Shown: positions 14,635 through 20,921, counted from the first letter of the stretch. The stretch is 22,458 nt of DNA from JALRBM01 sp966186595 (GCA_966186595.1 CBIFWO010000015.1:1-22458); one strand, 5' to 3'. Made by a program: numbers and translations. Notes: generated by a model from the letters alone, not told the origin.

Positions 14635-14949
14635 TTAGACCTTTTTCTTCAAAGGCAATGCATCAGCAGTTGTTTGTACGAGTTGCTGTAGCCATTCACG
14701 ATCTTCTAAGCGGTCGTCTGGAATAATGTAATAATCTTTTGAACCTGGGTAACACGGACCTTTCGTCAGCCCGACGGCCAATTTTTTATTGGCGTCTAAT
14801 ATCTTGACGAAGAGCGTATCGTCACAAATAAAAGCGGGCAATTTATCATCACAGTACAGACCGTATTCCCCAAACATTTTTCGAACTCTAACATTCAGGC
14901 CGGCTAGTTGCTCAATAATGAAATCAGCAGTCTGCGACTTCGTACTCAT
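14635..14949 (-). CDS. TfoX N-terminal domain protein
   Basis: A 104-residue protein matching the TfoX/Sxy N-terminal domain. The segment VRVRKMFGEYGLYCDDKLPAF, followed by DDTLFVKI, is the family core (R-MFG-YG-Y, then D-L-LK). PGSKDYYIIPDD and a closing helix follow. The TfoX C-terminal domain found in the gamma-proteobacterial competence regulators is missing, as in many stand-alone TfoX_N proteins whose role is unknown. The start at 14949 lies 6 nt after TATTAT with an upstream TGC; an in-frame ATG at 14982 lies upstream of that promoter. A link to competence is not shown by the sequence. Confidence 0.85.
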   Translation of the reverse strand: MSTKSQTADFIIEQLAGLNVRVRKMFGEYGLYCDDKLPAFICDDTLFVKILDANKKLAVGLTKGPCYPGSKDYYIIPDDRLEDREWLQQLVQTTADALPLKKKV

Positions 14950-14955
14950 AGATAT

Positions 14956-14964
14956 ATAATAGCA
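14956..14964 (-). promoter_or_regulatory. Extended -10, leaderless
   Basis: TGCTATTAT on the minus strand, with the hexamer at 14956-14961, lies 6 nt before the ATG at 14949. Confidence 0.65.
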
Positions 14965-15138
14965 ATAAAAATTTAAAGACACTTCCTAATTTGGTTTTAA
15001 GTAGGAGCGCCATAGCACGGGCGTGTTGCATGAATTGGAAATGAACTCCTATGCGTCATGGAAATGGTACAGCGTGTTGTGTGAAAAGAAATCATTTTTT
15101 GTAGTTGGCATCAAATCATGCGAACTTTTGGCTGATTA

Positions 15139-15567
15139 TTAAATCGGTCTTTTAAATACTTCCCACAACTCGTCCATGTTTTGAAGATCCTGAATAGTTT
15201 TAGTTATGTGTTCGCCGGTGTGGATATGTGGCAAATCCAGGAAGATTGCCACTTGATCGGTATCATTGTCTACAAGACCTAGCTCATATAGACTACATAG
15301 CTCTCCATACGAATAAGTTCCTTGAAATTTTCGTCGCCGCATCTTCTTGCCCTCTATCCTGCATGATTTAGTAGCGGGGGCGAAGGGCACTAGAGCACCA
15401 GGACGTACAACTTCACGAATGCCGCCAAAAATAACAGAGACCTGATTGCCATATCCGTACTCAACAGTGGCTATGGAAATACGATCACCGATCGGGTGAG
15501 GCGTAAGACTTATTATTTGTCCCACAACTACATTAATTGCCGTTAACTTATCTAAAGGGGTTGGCAT
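15139..15567 (-). CDS. Stand-alone tRNA-binding OB-fold domain protein (EMAPII/PheT-B1 type)
   Basis: A 142-residue protein. The core VVVGQIISLTPHPIGDRISI, VSVIFGGI, RPGALVPFAPATK, KMRRRKFQGTYSYGELCS, YELGL is the classical tRNA_bind pattern found at the C-terminus of MetG, the N-terminus of PheT and in free-standing proteins of the YgjH/Trbp111 type. The family binds the outer corner of tRNA, often as a dimer. A C-terminal extension of about 35 residues is not part of the fold. Not fused to a synthetase here. The start lies 7 nt after TATAAC, with no Shine-Dalgarno. Confidence 0.85.
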   Translation of the reverse strand: MPTPLDKLTAINVVVGQIISLTPHPIGDRISIATVEYGYGNQVSVIFGGIREVVRPGALVPFAPATKSCRIEGKKMRRRKFQGTYSYGELCSLYELGLVDNDTDQVAIFLDLPHIHTGEHITKTIQDLQNMDELWEVFKRPI

Positions 15568-15574
15568 ATCTTAT

Positions 15575-15580
15575 GTTATA
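15575..15580 (-). promoter_or_regulatory. -10 box, leaderless
   Basis: TATAAC on the minus strand, 7 nt before the ATG at 15567. Confidence 0.5.
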
Positions 15581-15640
15581 CACTATTTCTGGAATAATGT
15601 AAGGAGCACTGAGACGGGCACCTTATAAACATAAGCGTAA

Positions 15641-15717
15641 TGGTACCCCGAGCTGGGTTCGAACCAGCGACCTTAGGCTTAGAAGTCCTCTGCTCTATCC
15701 TGCTGAGCTATCGGGGC
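15641..15717 (-). tRNA. tRNA-Arg (anticodon TCT)
   Basis: The minus strand folds as a tRNA: acceptor GCCCCGA/TCGGGGT with a G1-U72 wobble, D stem GCTC/GAGC, loop CTTCTAA giving anticodon TCT, T arm CTGGTTCGAACCCAG, and encoded CCA. The anticodon stem GAGGA/GCCTA pairs only in its three middle positions; 27-43 is G-A and 31-39 is A-G. Confidence 0.93.
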
Positions 15718-15726
15718 ATGGGGTAT

Positions 15727-15732
15727 ATTATA
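15727..15732 (-). promoter_or_regulatory. -10 box of tRNA-Arg
   Basis: TATAAT on the minus strand, 9 nt before the tRNA 5' end. Confidence 0.55.
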
Positions 15733-15771
15733 TAGTACATTTAAGATAACTGCGCGTTTGATGTTGTGTTG

Positions 15772-15799
15772 GTACCGGGAGACCTGAATCTCCCGGTAC
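15772..15799 (-). terminator. Hairpin after the 39-residue ORF
   Basis: A perfect 11-bp stem, GTACCGGGAGA with TCTCCCGGTAC, around a 6-nt loop, 9 nt past the stop codon of the small ORF. No T-tract follows, so termination is uncertain. Confidence 0.45.
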
Positions 15800-15808
15800 G
15801 TCGAGTGT

Positions 15809-15928
15809 TCAACTTGTCCGCGGGGACGGGCAGTCGGAACAGGTCTTCCCATCGCAGAGGCAGACTTCGAGGTCTGATCCCTGTGGCGGGCGAATCCTGA
15901 GGAACATCTTCATGACGAGTGCCATCAT
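15809..15928 (-). CDS. Small Cys-rich ORF, 39 residues
   Basis: ATG at 15928 to TGA, encoding 39 residues. A short hydrophobic/basic start, MMALVMKMFLRIR, is followed by a four-Cys cluster, CLCDGKTCSDC, which could bind a metal. A strong GGAGGT lies 8 nt before the ATG, TATTAT-like sequence lies about 38 nt upstream, and a perfect hairpin follows the stop. A longer 65-codon frame from a GTG at 15938 overlaps this one in another phase, but its GTG sits at the Shine-Dalgarno itself, so I prefer the 39-residue frame. No family recognised. Confidence 0.5.
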   Translation of the reverse strand: MMALVMKMFLRIRPPQGSDLEVCLCDGKTCSDCPSPRTS

Positions 15929-15984
15929 GTCCTGACACCTCCTCTCGACACTCTTACTATAATATCTTTAAACTTTCCGTCAAT

Positions 15985-16014
15985 AAAAATACGAGACGTT
16001 AAAATAGTCTCGTA
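15985..16014 (-). terminator. Terminator downstream of tRNA-Gly
   Basis: TACGAGAC (15990-15997) pairs with GTCTCGTA (16007-16014) as a perfect 8-bp stem. On the minus strand it is followed directly by TTTTTATTG, a good U-tract for the tRNA-Gly transcript. Confidence 0.75.
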
Positions 16015-16030
16015 CTCTATAAATAATCTC

Positions 16031-16105
16031 TGGTGCGGGCGGCGAGAATCGAACTCGCATCACTTGCTTGGAAGGCAGGTATATTAGCCATTATACGACG
16101 CCCGC
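16031..16105 (-). tRNA. tRNA-Gly (anticodon TCC)
   Basis: On the minus strand: acceptor GCGGGCG/CGCCCGC, a D arm close to the usual bacterial tRNA-Gly (GTATAATGGCTA), loop CTTCCAA giving anticodon TCC, T arm GCGAGTTCGATTCTCGC, and encoded CCA. The anticodon stem CCTGC/GCAAG has one C28-A42 mismatch. Confidence 0.95.
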
Positions 16106-16117
16106 ATTTGCTTACAA

Positions 16118-16123
16118 ATTATA
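16118..16123 (-). promoter_or_regulatory. -10 box of tRNA-Gly
   Basis: TATAAT on the minus strand, 12 nt before the tRNA 5' end. Confidence 0.55.
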
Positions 16124-16136
16124 CCAAAGTTTACAG

Positions 16137-16142
16137 TATAAT
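16137..16142 (+). promoter_or_regulatory. -10 box of the 114-residue gene
   Basis: TATAAT lies 12 nt before the ATG at 16155, predicting a leader of about 5 nt. It is divergent from the tRNA-Gly promoter, with 13 nt between the two -10 boxes. Confidence 0.55.
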
Positions 16143-16154
16143 ATAAGCATAACC

Positions 16155-16499
16155 ATGGGTATTAGCGATTTTGTCAACGATCCGGACGAAAAACCTTTCC
16201 ATTCGAGTGGCTATGCCGAAGTGGCGGGGAGTGGGGCGATTGGGTCGACAAATAGCCAATCTTTTCGACAGCGCCATTATATCGAGCGCAATCGCAAGCA
16301 TGTCAACCGCTACGGTGATTCGTTCATCGCAACCGGCCTTCATGCTCGCGAAGAATTTCAAAAGATGAATAGTTCACGTGAGGAAAGTAAAAAGCGGCGT
16401 GGACAACCTGAAAAACCCTCTCCACTAAAAGGACGAATTAGTCAGCCTCCTCGGCGCCATTTCTCTGAACCGCCACCGCGGTATAATCCTTACGCATAA
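16155..16499 (+). CDS. Hypothetical, probably disordered basic protein
   Basis: A 114-residue protein. The N-terminal half is polar and glycine-rich (SSGYAEVAGSGAIGS). The C-terminal part is Pro/Arg/Lys-rich (KKRRGQPEKPSPLKGRISQ, then RRHFSEPPPRYNPYA), suggesting intrinsic disorder. The middle RHYIERNRKHVNRYGDSFI could form a basic helix. No family recognised. An upstream extension of the frame to 16068 would run through the tRNA-Gly gene and is rejected. The next gene starts 4 nt after its stop, so the two form an operon. Confidence 0.65.
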   Translation: MGISDFVNDPDEKPFHSSGYAEVAGSGAIGSTNSQSFRQRHYIERNRKHVNRYGDSFIATGLHAREEFQKMNSSREESKKRRGQPEKPSPLKGRISQPPRRHFSEPPPRYNPYA

Positions 16500-16503
16500 A
16501 AAC

Positions 16504-17109
16504 ATGACGAATATAGAAGTTCAACAAATTGATACCTGGCATCTAGCGGAGGATGAGCTATATCAAGAGGCCCAGGGGATTAAAGAGTTCGTTTATCGCG
16601 ATTTCTTGAGAATGGGCGCGGGGGACGAAGAGGCTCGTTCGTTTGCAGACCCGGACGATGATGAACAACTCACGGCGCAGATGGATAGGATGATGTTTCC
16701 GACCCCTAGCACACAGTATTTCAAGATTCTGGATGATGGTGAGACGGCGGGATATGCCAAGGTAGGACCGCGGCGTGTTGGGGATGAGGCGCCGTTTGGG
16801 GGATGGGTGCACGTTGCCGCCAAAGCGCGGGAATTTTTCCAACAGCCCGAGGACATGCCGCGCGGGTTGCATGTACTAGCGGTACGACAAGGGCTGGTAA
16901 AAGCGGCGTTGACCAAGATTTATTATGACCACATTCCAAAATCGCAGGCACTCCACGTGTCGGCACATGAGAATGATGTAGAACTGAACGATGCATTAGC
17001 TGCCCTGGGCGCTCCGATAGATGGCCCGAGGGCGGTTATTCAACTTGGCAATTATGCTGCGACGTATGTGCGTTGGCGCTTACCGCCCCATAGGGGTAAA
17101 CACCCCTAA
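16504..17109 (+). CDS. Hypothetical protein, possibly GNAT-like
   Basis: A 201-residue soluble protein starting 4 nt after the previous gene. The order of secondary structure (an N-terminal helix with EFVYRDFLRMG, strand YFKILDDGETAGYAKVG, strand LHVLAVRQG, helix, strand LHVSAHENDVELNDALAALGA) recalls the GNAT acetyltransferase fold, where the last part would be the C-terminal N-x-x-x-x-x-x-Y/L helix region. The acetyl-CoA motif Q/R-x-x-G-x-G/A is not convincing, so this is a weak structural impression. No signal peptide. Its stop lies just before a terminator hairpin. Confidence 0.6.
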   Translation: MTNIEVQQIDTWHLAEDELYQEAQGIKEFVYRDFLRMGAGDEEARSFADPDDDEQLTAQMDRMMFPTPSTQYFKILDDGETAGYAKVGPRRVGDEAPFGGWVHVAAKAREFFQQPEDMPRGLHVLAVRQGLVKAALTKIYYDHIPKSQALHVSAHENDVELNDALAALGAPIDGPRAVIQLGNYAATYVRWRLPPHRGKHP

Positions 17110-17140
17110 AAACAAAGACTTCCAAAAATGGAAGTCTTTG
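17108..17140. terminator. Bidirectional terminator between the GNAT-like gene and tRNA-His
   Basis: A perfect 11-bp stem, CAAAGACTTCC (17113-17123) with GGAAGTCTTTG (17130-17140), around a 6-nt loop. On the minus strand TTTTTAGG follows, a good U-tract for the tRNA-His transcript. On the plus strand the tail is weaker (CATAATTTCTT). Confidence 0.75.
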
Positions 17141-17150
17141 CATAATTTCT

Positions 17151-17228
17151 TGGGGCGAATGATGGGGATCGAACCCACGACCTTCGGAACCACAACCCGA
17201 CGCTCTAACCAACTGAGCTACATTCGCC
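17151..17228 (-). tRNA. tRNA-His (anticodon GTG)
   Basis: On the minus strand: acceptor GCGAATG/CATTCGC with the extra G-1 encoded opposite C73, the identity pair of tRNA-His. D stem GCTC/GAGC, loop TTGTGGT giving anticodon GTG, anticodon stem TCGGG/TCCGA, and encoded CCA. Confidence 0.96.
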
Positions 17229-17241
17229 AAATACGTATGTC

Positions 17242-17250
17242 ATTGTAGCA
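17242..17250 (-). promoter_or_regulatory. Extended -10 of tRNA-His
   Basis: TGCTACAAT on the minus strand, with the hexamer at 17242-17247, lies 13 nt before the tRNA 5' end. Confidence 0.6.
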
Positions 17251-17281
17251 TAGCCAAAGGGTTAAAGAAAGACGAGAGCGA

Positions 17282-18814
17282 CTAAATTTCGCGGATTGTC
17301 TCGATCTCGGCACCAAGAGCATTGAGGCGATTTGCAAAATCTTCGTACCCGCGATTGATCGAGTAGACATCGCGAAGAATCGACTTGCCTGGCGCGGCCA
17401 GCATCGCGAGCAGAATAACAACGGACGGACGCAGTGCGGGGGGTGCAACAATATCGGCAGGCTTCCACTTTGTCGGACCGGTGATGTATACGCGGTGCGG
17501 ATCGACCATTTCGATTGAGGCATTCAATTTGCTTAGTTCGGTAAAGTAAATCGCGCGGTTTTCGTACGACCAATCGTGAAGGAGGGTGCGACCTTCTGCC
17601 ACGGTGGCGATCAGGCCAAGGAAAGGTAGGTTGTCCATATTGACGTGTGGAAATGACTGGGCGTGCAGCTTGTCCTTGGGCGCATGGAGGTTGGATTTTT
17701 TAAGATGAATATCCACAAGCCGTGTATGACCATTTCTAGCCTTGTACTCATCGGTGCGCTCGTATTGCAACCCCATTCCCTCTAAAACGGCGAGCTCGAT
17801 CTCTGTAAATTCAATCGGCACACGCGTGATCGTAATTTCAGAGTCGGTGACTATACCTGCGGCAATGAGACTCATCGCTTCGATAGGATCTTCACTCGGG
17901 AAATATTCTACATCTTTATCGATACTTTTTAGACCGGTGATCTTGAGGGTGGTTGTGCCGATACCTTCAATCTTCACGCCAAGCTTTTGAAGAAAATAAC
18001 AGACATCCTGAACCATGTAATTCGGGCTGGCGTTGCGAACAGTGGTAACGCCATTATAGAGTGCGGCAGCCATAATGACATTTTCGGTAACAGTGTCGCC
18101 TCGTTCGGTCAGCAGGATTGCACGATCGACTCTTTTCTCGTGTACAGTCGCGTGATAATAATCGGTATTCGGCTTGGCTTCTACCTTCAGACCAAATGGT
18201 GCCAGGCCAACCATGTGTGGTTCAACAGTGCGGGTGCCGAGGTTACAACCACCGGCAAATGGTAGCTTGAAATCGTCATATTGATGGAGGAGCGGGCCGA
18301 GGAACATGATGACAGTGCGGGTTCGCTTGGCAGCCTTGACGTCCATCTTTTCAAGCTGGAGTCGTTTCGGAGGTATAATTTCCAGATCATTAGTATCACC
18401 AATCCAGCGCACCTTTACACCGATACTCTGAAGTACTTCGATGATACGATTTACTTCTTCGATGCGCGCGACACGGCGAAAGGTCGTCTTGCCTTTGTTG
18501 AGGAGCGAAGCACAAAGAAGTCCAACGGCAGCATTCTTACTGGTCTTTACTTCAATGCTACCTGACAGTTTATTGCCGCCATGAACGCGAAAATTAATCT
18601 TGCCCATATTGTTGAGGGTGACAATGTTACTAGACAAGACATCGCTAATGCGGGCAATCATTTCCAGGCTGATGTTTTGCCCACCTTTTTCAATACGATT
18701 AACGGCACTTTGACTCGTTCCCAGCTCTTTGGCAAGTTCGGCCTGAGTAAGGCCGCGCGTCGTGCGCGCTTCTTGAATAAGAGATCCGATTTTCAGCTTG
18801 TAATCTTCAATCAT
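17282..18814 (-). CDS. murA: XRE-type HTH fused to UDP-N-acetylglucosamine 1-carboxyvinyltransferase (MurA)
   Basis: 510 residues. Residues about 8-65 are a Cro/C1-type helix-turn-helix (LIQEARTTRGLTQAELAKEL, then TSQSAVNRIEKG). From about residue 72 a complete MurA follows, the enzyme that adds enolpyruvate from PEP to UDP-GlcNAc, the first committed step of peptidoglycan synthesis. Catalytic elements are present: TSKNAA (K93, N94), the active-site loop FAGGCNLGTRT with C190, and R462 in PALRPSVV. D394 in NMDNLPF is the probable general base. C190 implies the fosfomycin-sensitive type, though ARP is changed to TRT. The start is the ATG at 18814, 6 nt after TATAAT. A palindrome over this promoter makes autoregulation by the HTH domain plausible. 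Confidence 0.93.
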   Translation of the reverse strand: MIEDYKLKIGSLIQEARTTRGLTQAELAKELGTSQSAVNRIEKGGQNISLEMIARISDVLSSNIVTLNNMGKINFRVHGGNKLSGSIEVKTSKNAAVGLLCASLLNKGKTTFRRVARIEEVNRIIEVLQSIGVKVRWIGDTNDLEIIPPKRLQLEKMDVKAAKRTRTVIMFLGPLLHQYDDFKLPFAGGCNLGTRTVEPHMVGLAPFGLKVEAKPNTDYYHATVHEKRVDRAILLTERGDTVTENVIMAAALYNGVTTVRNASPNYMVQDVCYFLQKLGVKIEGIGTTTLKITGLKSIDKDVEYFPSEDPIEAMSLIAAGIVTDSEITITRVPIEFTEIELAVLEGMGLQYERTDEYKARNGHTRLVDIHLKKSNLHAPKDKLHAQSFPHVNMDNLPFLGLIATVAEGRTLLHDWSYENRAIYFTELSKLNASIEMVDPHRVYITGPTKWKPADIVAPPALRPSVVILLAMLAAPGKSILRDVYSINRGYEDFANRLNALGAEIETIREI

Positions 18815-18820
18815 AGAATA

Positions 18821-18829
18821 ATTATATCA
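18821..18829 (-). promoter_or_regulatory. Leaderless promoter (-10) of the HTH-murA gene
   Basis: TATAAT (18821-18826, minus strand), with an upstream TGA as extended -10, lies exactly 6 nt before the ATG. Confidence 0.75.
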
Positions 18830-18840
18830 CAAATGATATA
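18823..18840. promoter_or_regulatory. Palindromic operator candidate over the murA promoter
   Basis: TATATCA-CAAA-TGATATA is a perfect inverted repeat with 7-bp arms and a 4-nt spacer. It covers four of the six bases of the murA -10 box and touches a TATGAT (18839-18844) facing glyA. The size and symmetry suit a dimeric XRE-family repressor; the natural candidate is the HTH domain of the adjacent MurA fusion. Confidence 0.6.
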
Positions 18841-18844
18841 TGAT

Positions 18845-19054
18845 CAAGTGTTTTTTCGAGGGCTATCCTGGGTTCGGGGCCAGGATAGCACGCCTAGATT
18901 GGATAAATCAGGGGGATCTGCCATGATCCGAAAATCACCTTTCGGGGAAGGTCTTCGTACTTCTACTGTATTACGATAGCATTTCCGTGTATAGTAAAAA
19001 TATGATCTAGATTATTTTAGCCACACATAGACCTAAAAATGAAATGGAGCAATT
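18845..19054 (+). other. Gene-free leader upstream of glyA with several hairpins
   Basis: About 210 nt without a gene. A perfect 10-bp stem is formed by GCTATCCTGG (18862-18871) and CCAGGATAGC (18880-18889). A 5-bp stem is formed by GGATC (18914-18918) and GATCC (18925-18929). A short stem pairs CCTT with AAGG (18938-18951). The 7-mer TTCGGGG lies in the first loop and recurs across the third stem-loop. Possible -10 boxes are TATGAT at 18839 (transcribing all of it), TATAGT at 18990 and TATGAT at 19001. It does not match the glycine or THF riboswitch consensus as far as I can judge. Confidence 0.45.
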
Positions 19055-20332
19055 ATGAATGATCAAATCGTGGCTAATTTAATAGCGGGAGAAGAACAAC
19101 GCGAGCGTGATGGGCTAGAGCTGATTCCTAGTGAAAATTATGTTTCGCGTGATGTGCTGACAGCACTGGGCAGCGTCTTTACAAATAAATATTCAGAAGG
19201 TTATCCCGGCAAGCGATACTATGGCGGTCAAGAATTCACCGACCAGGTAGAGCAGCTGGCGATTGATAGGGCAAAGCAACTCTTTGGGGCAGATCATGCC
19301 AATGTACAGCCGCACTCAGGGGCGCCTGCCAATGAAGCGGTGTATAGTGCGTGGTTGGAGCCGGGCGATACGGTGCTGGCGATGGATCTTTCCCATGGCG
19401 GTCACCTGACGCACGGAGCACCGGTGACTCGCAGTGCGCATTTATATAACTTTGTGCGTTATAAAATGAAGGATCCAGCAACGGGTGAGATCGACTATGA
19501 TGAGCTTCGTGCGCTGGCGCTCGAACACAAGCCAAAGATTATTTTGGCAGGTTTTAGCGCCTACCCACGTGAACTCGACTATGAAAAATTTGCTGAGATT
19601 GGCAACGAAGTGGGCGCGCTGCTAATGGCGGATATGGCGCATATTGCCGGGCTGATCGTTGGTGGTGTTGCTAAAAATCCATTTGATTATGGCTTTCATG
19701 TCGTTACCACGACAACACACAAGACGCTTCGTGGTCCACGCGGCGGCTTGATCTTGTCAAAGGGCATTGTCAGCAGCCCACTGAAGAAACCAGAGAAAAC
19801 AATCGAAAACATCCCGACACTTATTGATCGTTCTATCTTTCCGGGTATGCAGGGTGGCCCGCATATGCATGTTATTGCAGCGAAAGCAGTTGCGTTTGGA
19901 GAAGCACTGAAGCCCGAGTTCAAAGAATACGCCGCCCAGATTGTAAAGAATGCCCAGGTACTGGCTGATGAACTTCAAAAACGTGACTTTCAGCTGGTAA
20001 CGGGTGGTACGAGTAACCACCTCATTCTCGCTGATGTCTACAAAAGCTTCGGTATTGACGGCAAGGTTGTCGAGATTGCGCTAGACAAGATCGGCCTGAC
20101 GTTAAACGCTAATGCCGTCGCCGACGACCCCTTGCCGCCATTTAGGCCAAGCGGTATTCGTCTAGGCACGCCCGCCATCACGACACGAGGGCTACGGGAG
20201 GAGCACATGGCGACTATTGCTCAGTGGATGAAACAGGCGGTGGATGCCCGCGAAGATGAAAAGCGTCTGGCAGAGCTGCGAGAAGAAGTAAAGACTTTCG
20301 TGGAGCAGTTTCCTCTGCCGAGTGATAGCTAG
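19055..20332 (+). CDS. glyA: Serine hydroxymethyltransferase
   Basis: A 425-residue PLP enzyme that interconverts serine plus tetrahydrofolate with glycine plus methylene-tetrahydrofolate, the main cytoplasmic source of one-carbon units. The sequence is collinear with the family. It has LIPSENYVS, NKYSEGYPGKRYYGG, the PLP-ring and aspartate segment MADMAHIAGL (D193, H196), and the Schiff-base lysine K223 in VVTTTTHKTLRGPRGG. FPGMQGGPHMH follows. Length is normal. GGAG lies 6-7 nt before the ATG, so unlike most genes here it has a true ribosome-binding site and a leader, possibly structured. It ends 4 nt from the convergent pilin gene, with no terminator seen between them. Confidence 0.97.
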   Translation: MNDQIVANLIAGEEQRERDGLELIPSENYVSRDVLTALGSVFTNKYSEGYPGKRYYGGQEFTDQVEQLAIDRAKQLFGADHANVQPHSGAPANEAVYSAWLEPGDTVLAMDLSHGGHLTHGAPVTRSAHLYNFVRYKMKDPATGEIDYDELRALALEHKPKIILAGFSAYPRELDYEKFAEIGNEVGALLMADMAHIAGLIVGGVAKNPFDYGFHVVTTTTHKTLRGPRGGLILSKGIVSSPLKKPEKTIENIPTLIDRSIFPGMQGGPHMHVIAAKAVAFGEALKPEFKEYAAQIVKNAQVLADELQKRDFQLVTGGTSNHLILADVYKSFGIDGKVVEIALDKIGLTLNANAVADDPLPPFRPSGIRLGTPAITTRGLREEHMATIAQWMKQAVDAREDEKRLAELREEVKTFVEQFPLPSDS

Positions 20333-20336
20333 CCTA

Positions 20337-20813
20337 TTAAAGTGCTTGATTGAAGGTGTCGCCGCTCACGGCGTCACCAACGTAGAGAATCTGAGTCGAG
20401 AGATTGTTGGTAGTGAAATCCCAGTACCGTATGACCCCGCCGGTGACGTTCGGGATCGTTCCCTTGTAGCGATAAGAAATAGCAGTAGCGCCATTTGTGC
20501 TAGATAAACCCCAGGGTGAGGCATTGCCCGAGACGACCGTCAGCGTCGCTGGTAAATGTGCCGTAAGTCCAGCAGTAAACTGAGCGATTGTACTAGGGTA
20601 GACATTATTATCGGCGTTGTACGATTCGGCAATCTTCTGCACCGCGTTGGCATTTGTTTGGGCGCGGGTTGTCTTTGCCCGGTTCTGAATACCATTGTAG
20701 GCAACAATAACAATCGCGGCTAAGATAGCGATTACGACGATAACAATGAGAAGTTCAACAATTGTAAACCCTTTTTCGTTTGCCCTGTTCCCATGTTTCT
20801 TCAGAAGATTCAT
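20337..20813 (-). CDS. Type IV pilin-like protein, copy 1
   Basis: A 158-residue prepilin. A short basic leader ends in NEKG, and cleavage is expected at G15|F16 by prepilin peptidase. Mature FTIVELLIV carries E5, and the hydrophobic helix IVIVVIAILAAIVIVAYNGI follows, with QNRAKTT. The globular domain ends in RYWDFTTNNLSTQILYVGDAVSG and contains no cysteine. ATG 20813 is preferred over a TTG at 20837; GGTGGG lies 5 nt upstream. A TATGAT box lies upstream of it, and a terminator separates it from the paralogous gene, so the two copies are separate units. It would be a pilus subunit or minor pilin. Confidence 0.92.
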   Translation of the reverse strand: MNLLKKHGNRANEKGFTIVELLIVIVVIAILAAIVIVAYNGIQNRAKTTRAQTNANAVQKIAESYNADNNVYPSTIAQFTAGLTAHLPATLTVVSGNASPWGLSSTNGATAISYRYKGTIPNVTGGVIRYWDFTTNNLSTQILYVGDAVSGDTFNQAL

Positions 20814-20892
20814 AATTCCCACCAATTCATTAAGCAAAGTATGTAGTTATCATACCTCTAATGTTATTCTGAATCAATTCTATGACGGAAGC

Positions 20893-20921
20893 AAAAACCA
20901 GTTCGTTACGAACTGGTTTTT
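20893..20921 (-). terminator. Terminator of pilin copy 2
   Basis: A perfect 13-bp stem, AAAAACCAGTTCG with CGAACTGGTTTTT, around a 3-nt loop. The T-run follows directly on either strand. It sits 25 nt past the stop of pilin copy 2. Confidence 0.85.

Noticed and set aside
14983..15138. Two similar 8-mers (GCGTGTTG) in a 156-nt gene-free stretch as a possible mobile or regulatory repeat
   Set aside because: The copies are short and irregularly placed, with no inverted repeats or target duplication. I see no convincing feature there.
15741..15938. A 65-codon minus-strand frame from a GTG
   Set aside because: Its start coincides with the Shine-Dalgarno of the 39-residue ORF, and the frame runs through the following hairpin.
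17036..17230. A 64-codon minus-strand frame across tRNA-His
   Set aside because: It is the usual spurious translation of a tRNA gene and also overlaps the terminator and the end of the preceding gene.
18862..18889. The 10-bp hairpin before glyA as a terminator
   Set aside because: No T-tract follows on either strand; the T-run lies before the stem on the plus strand.
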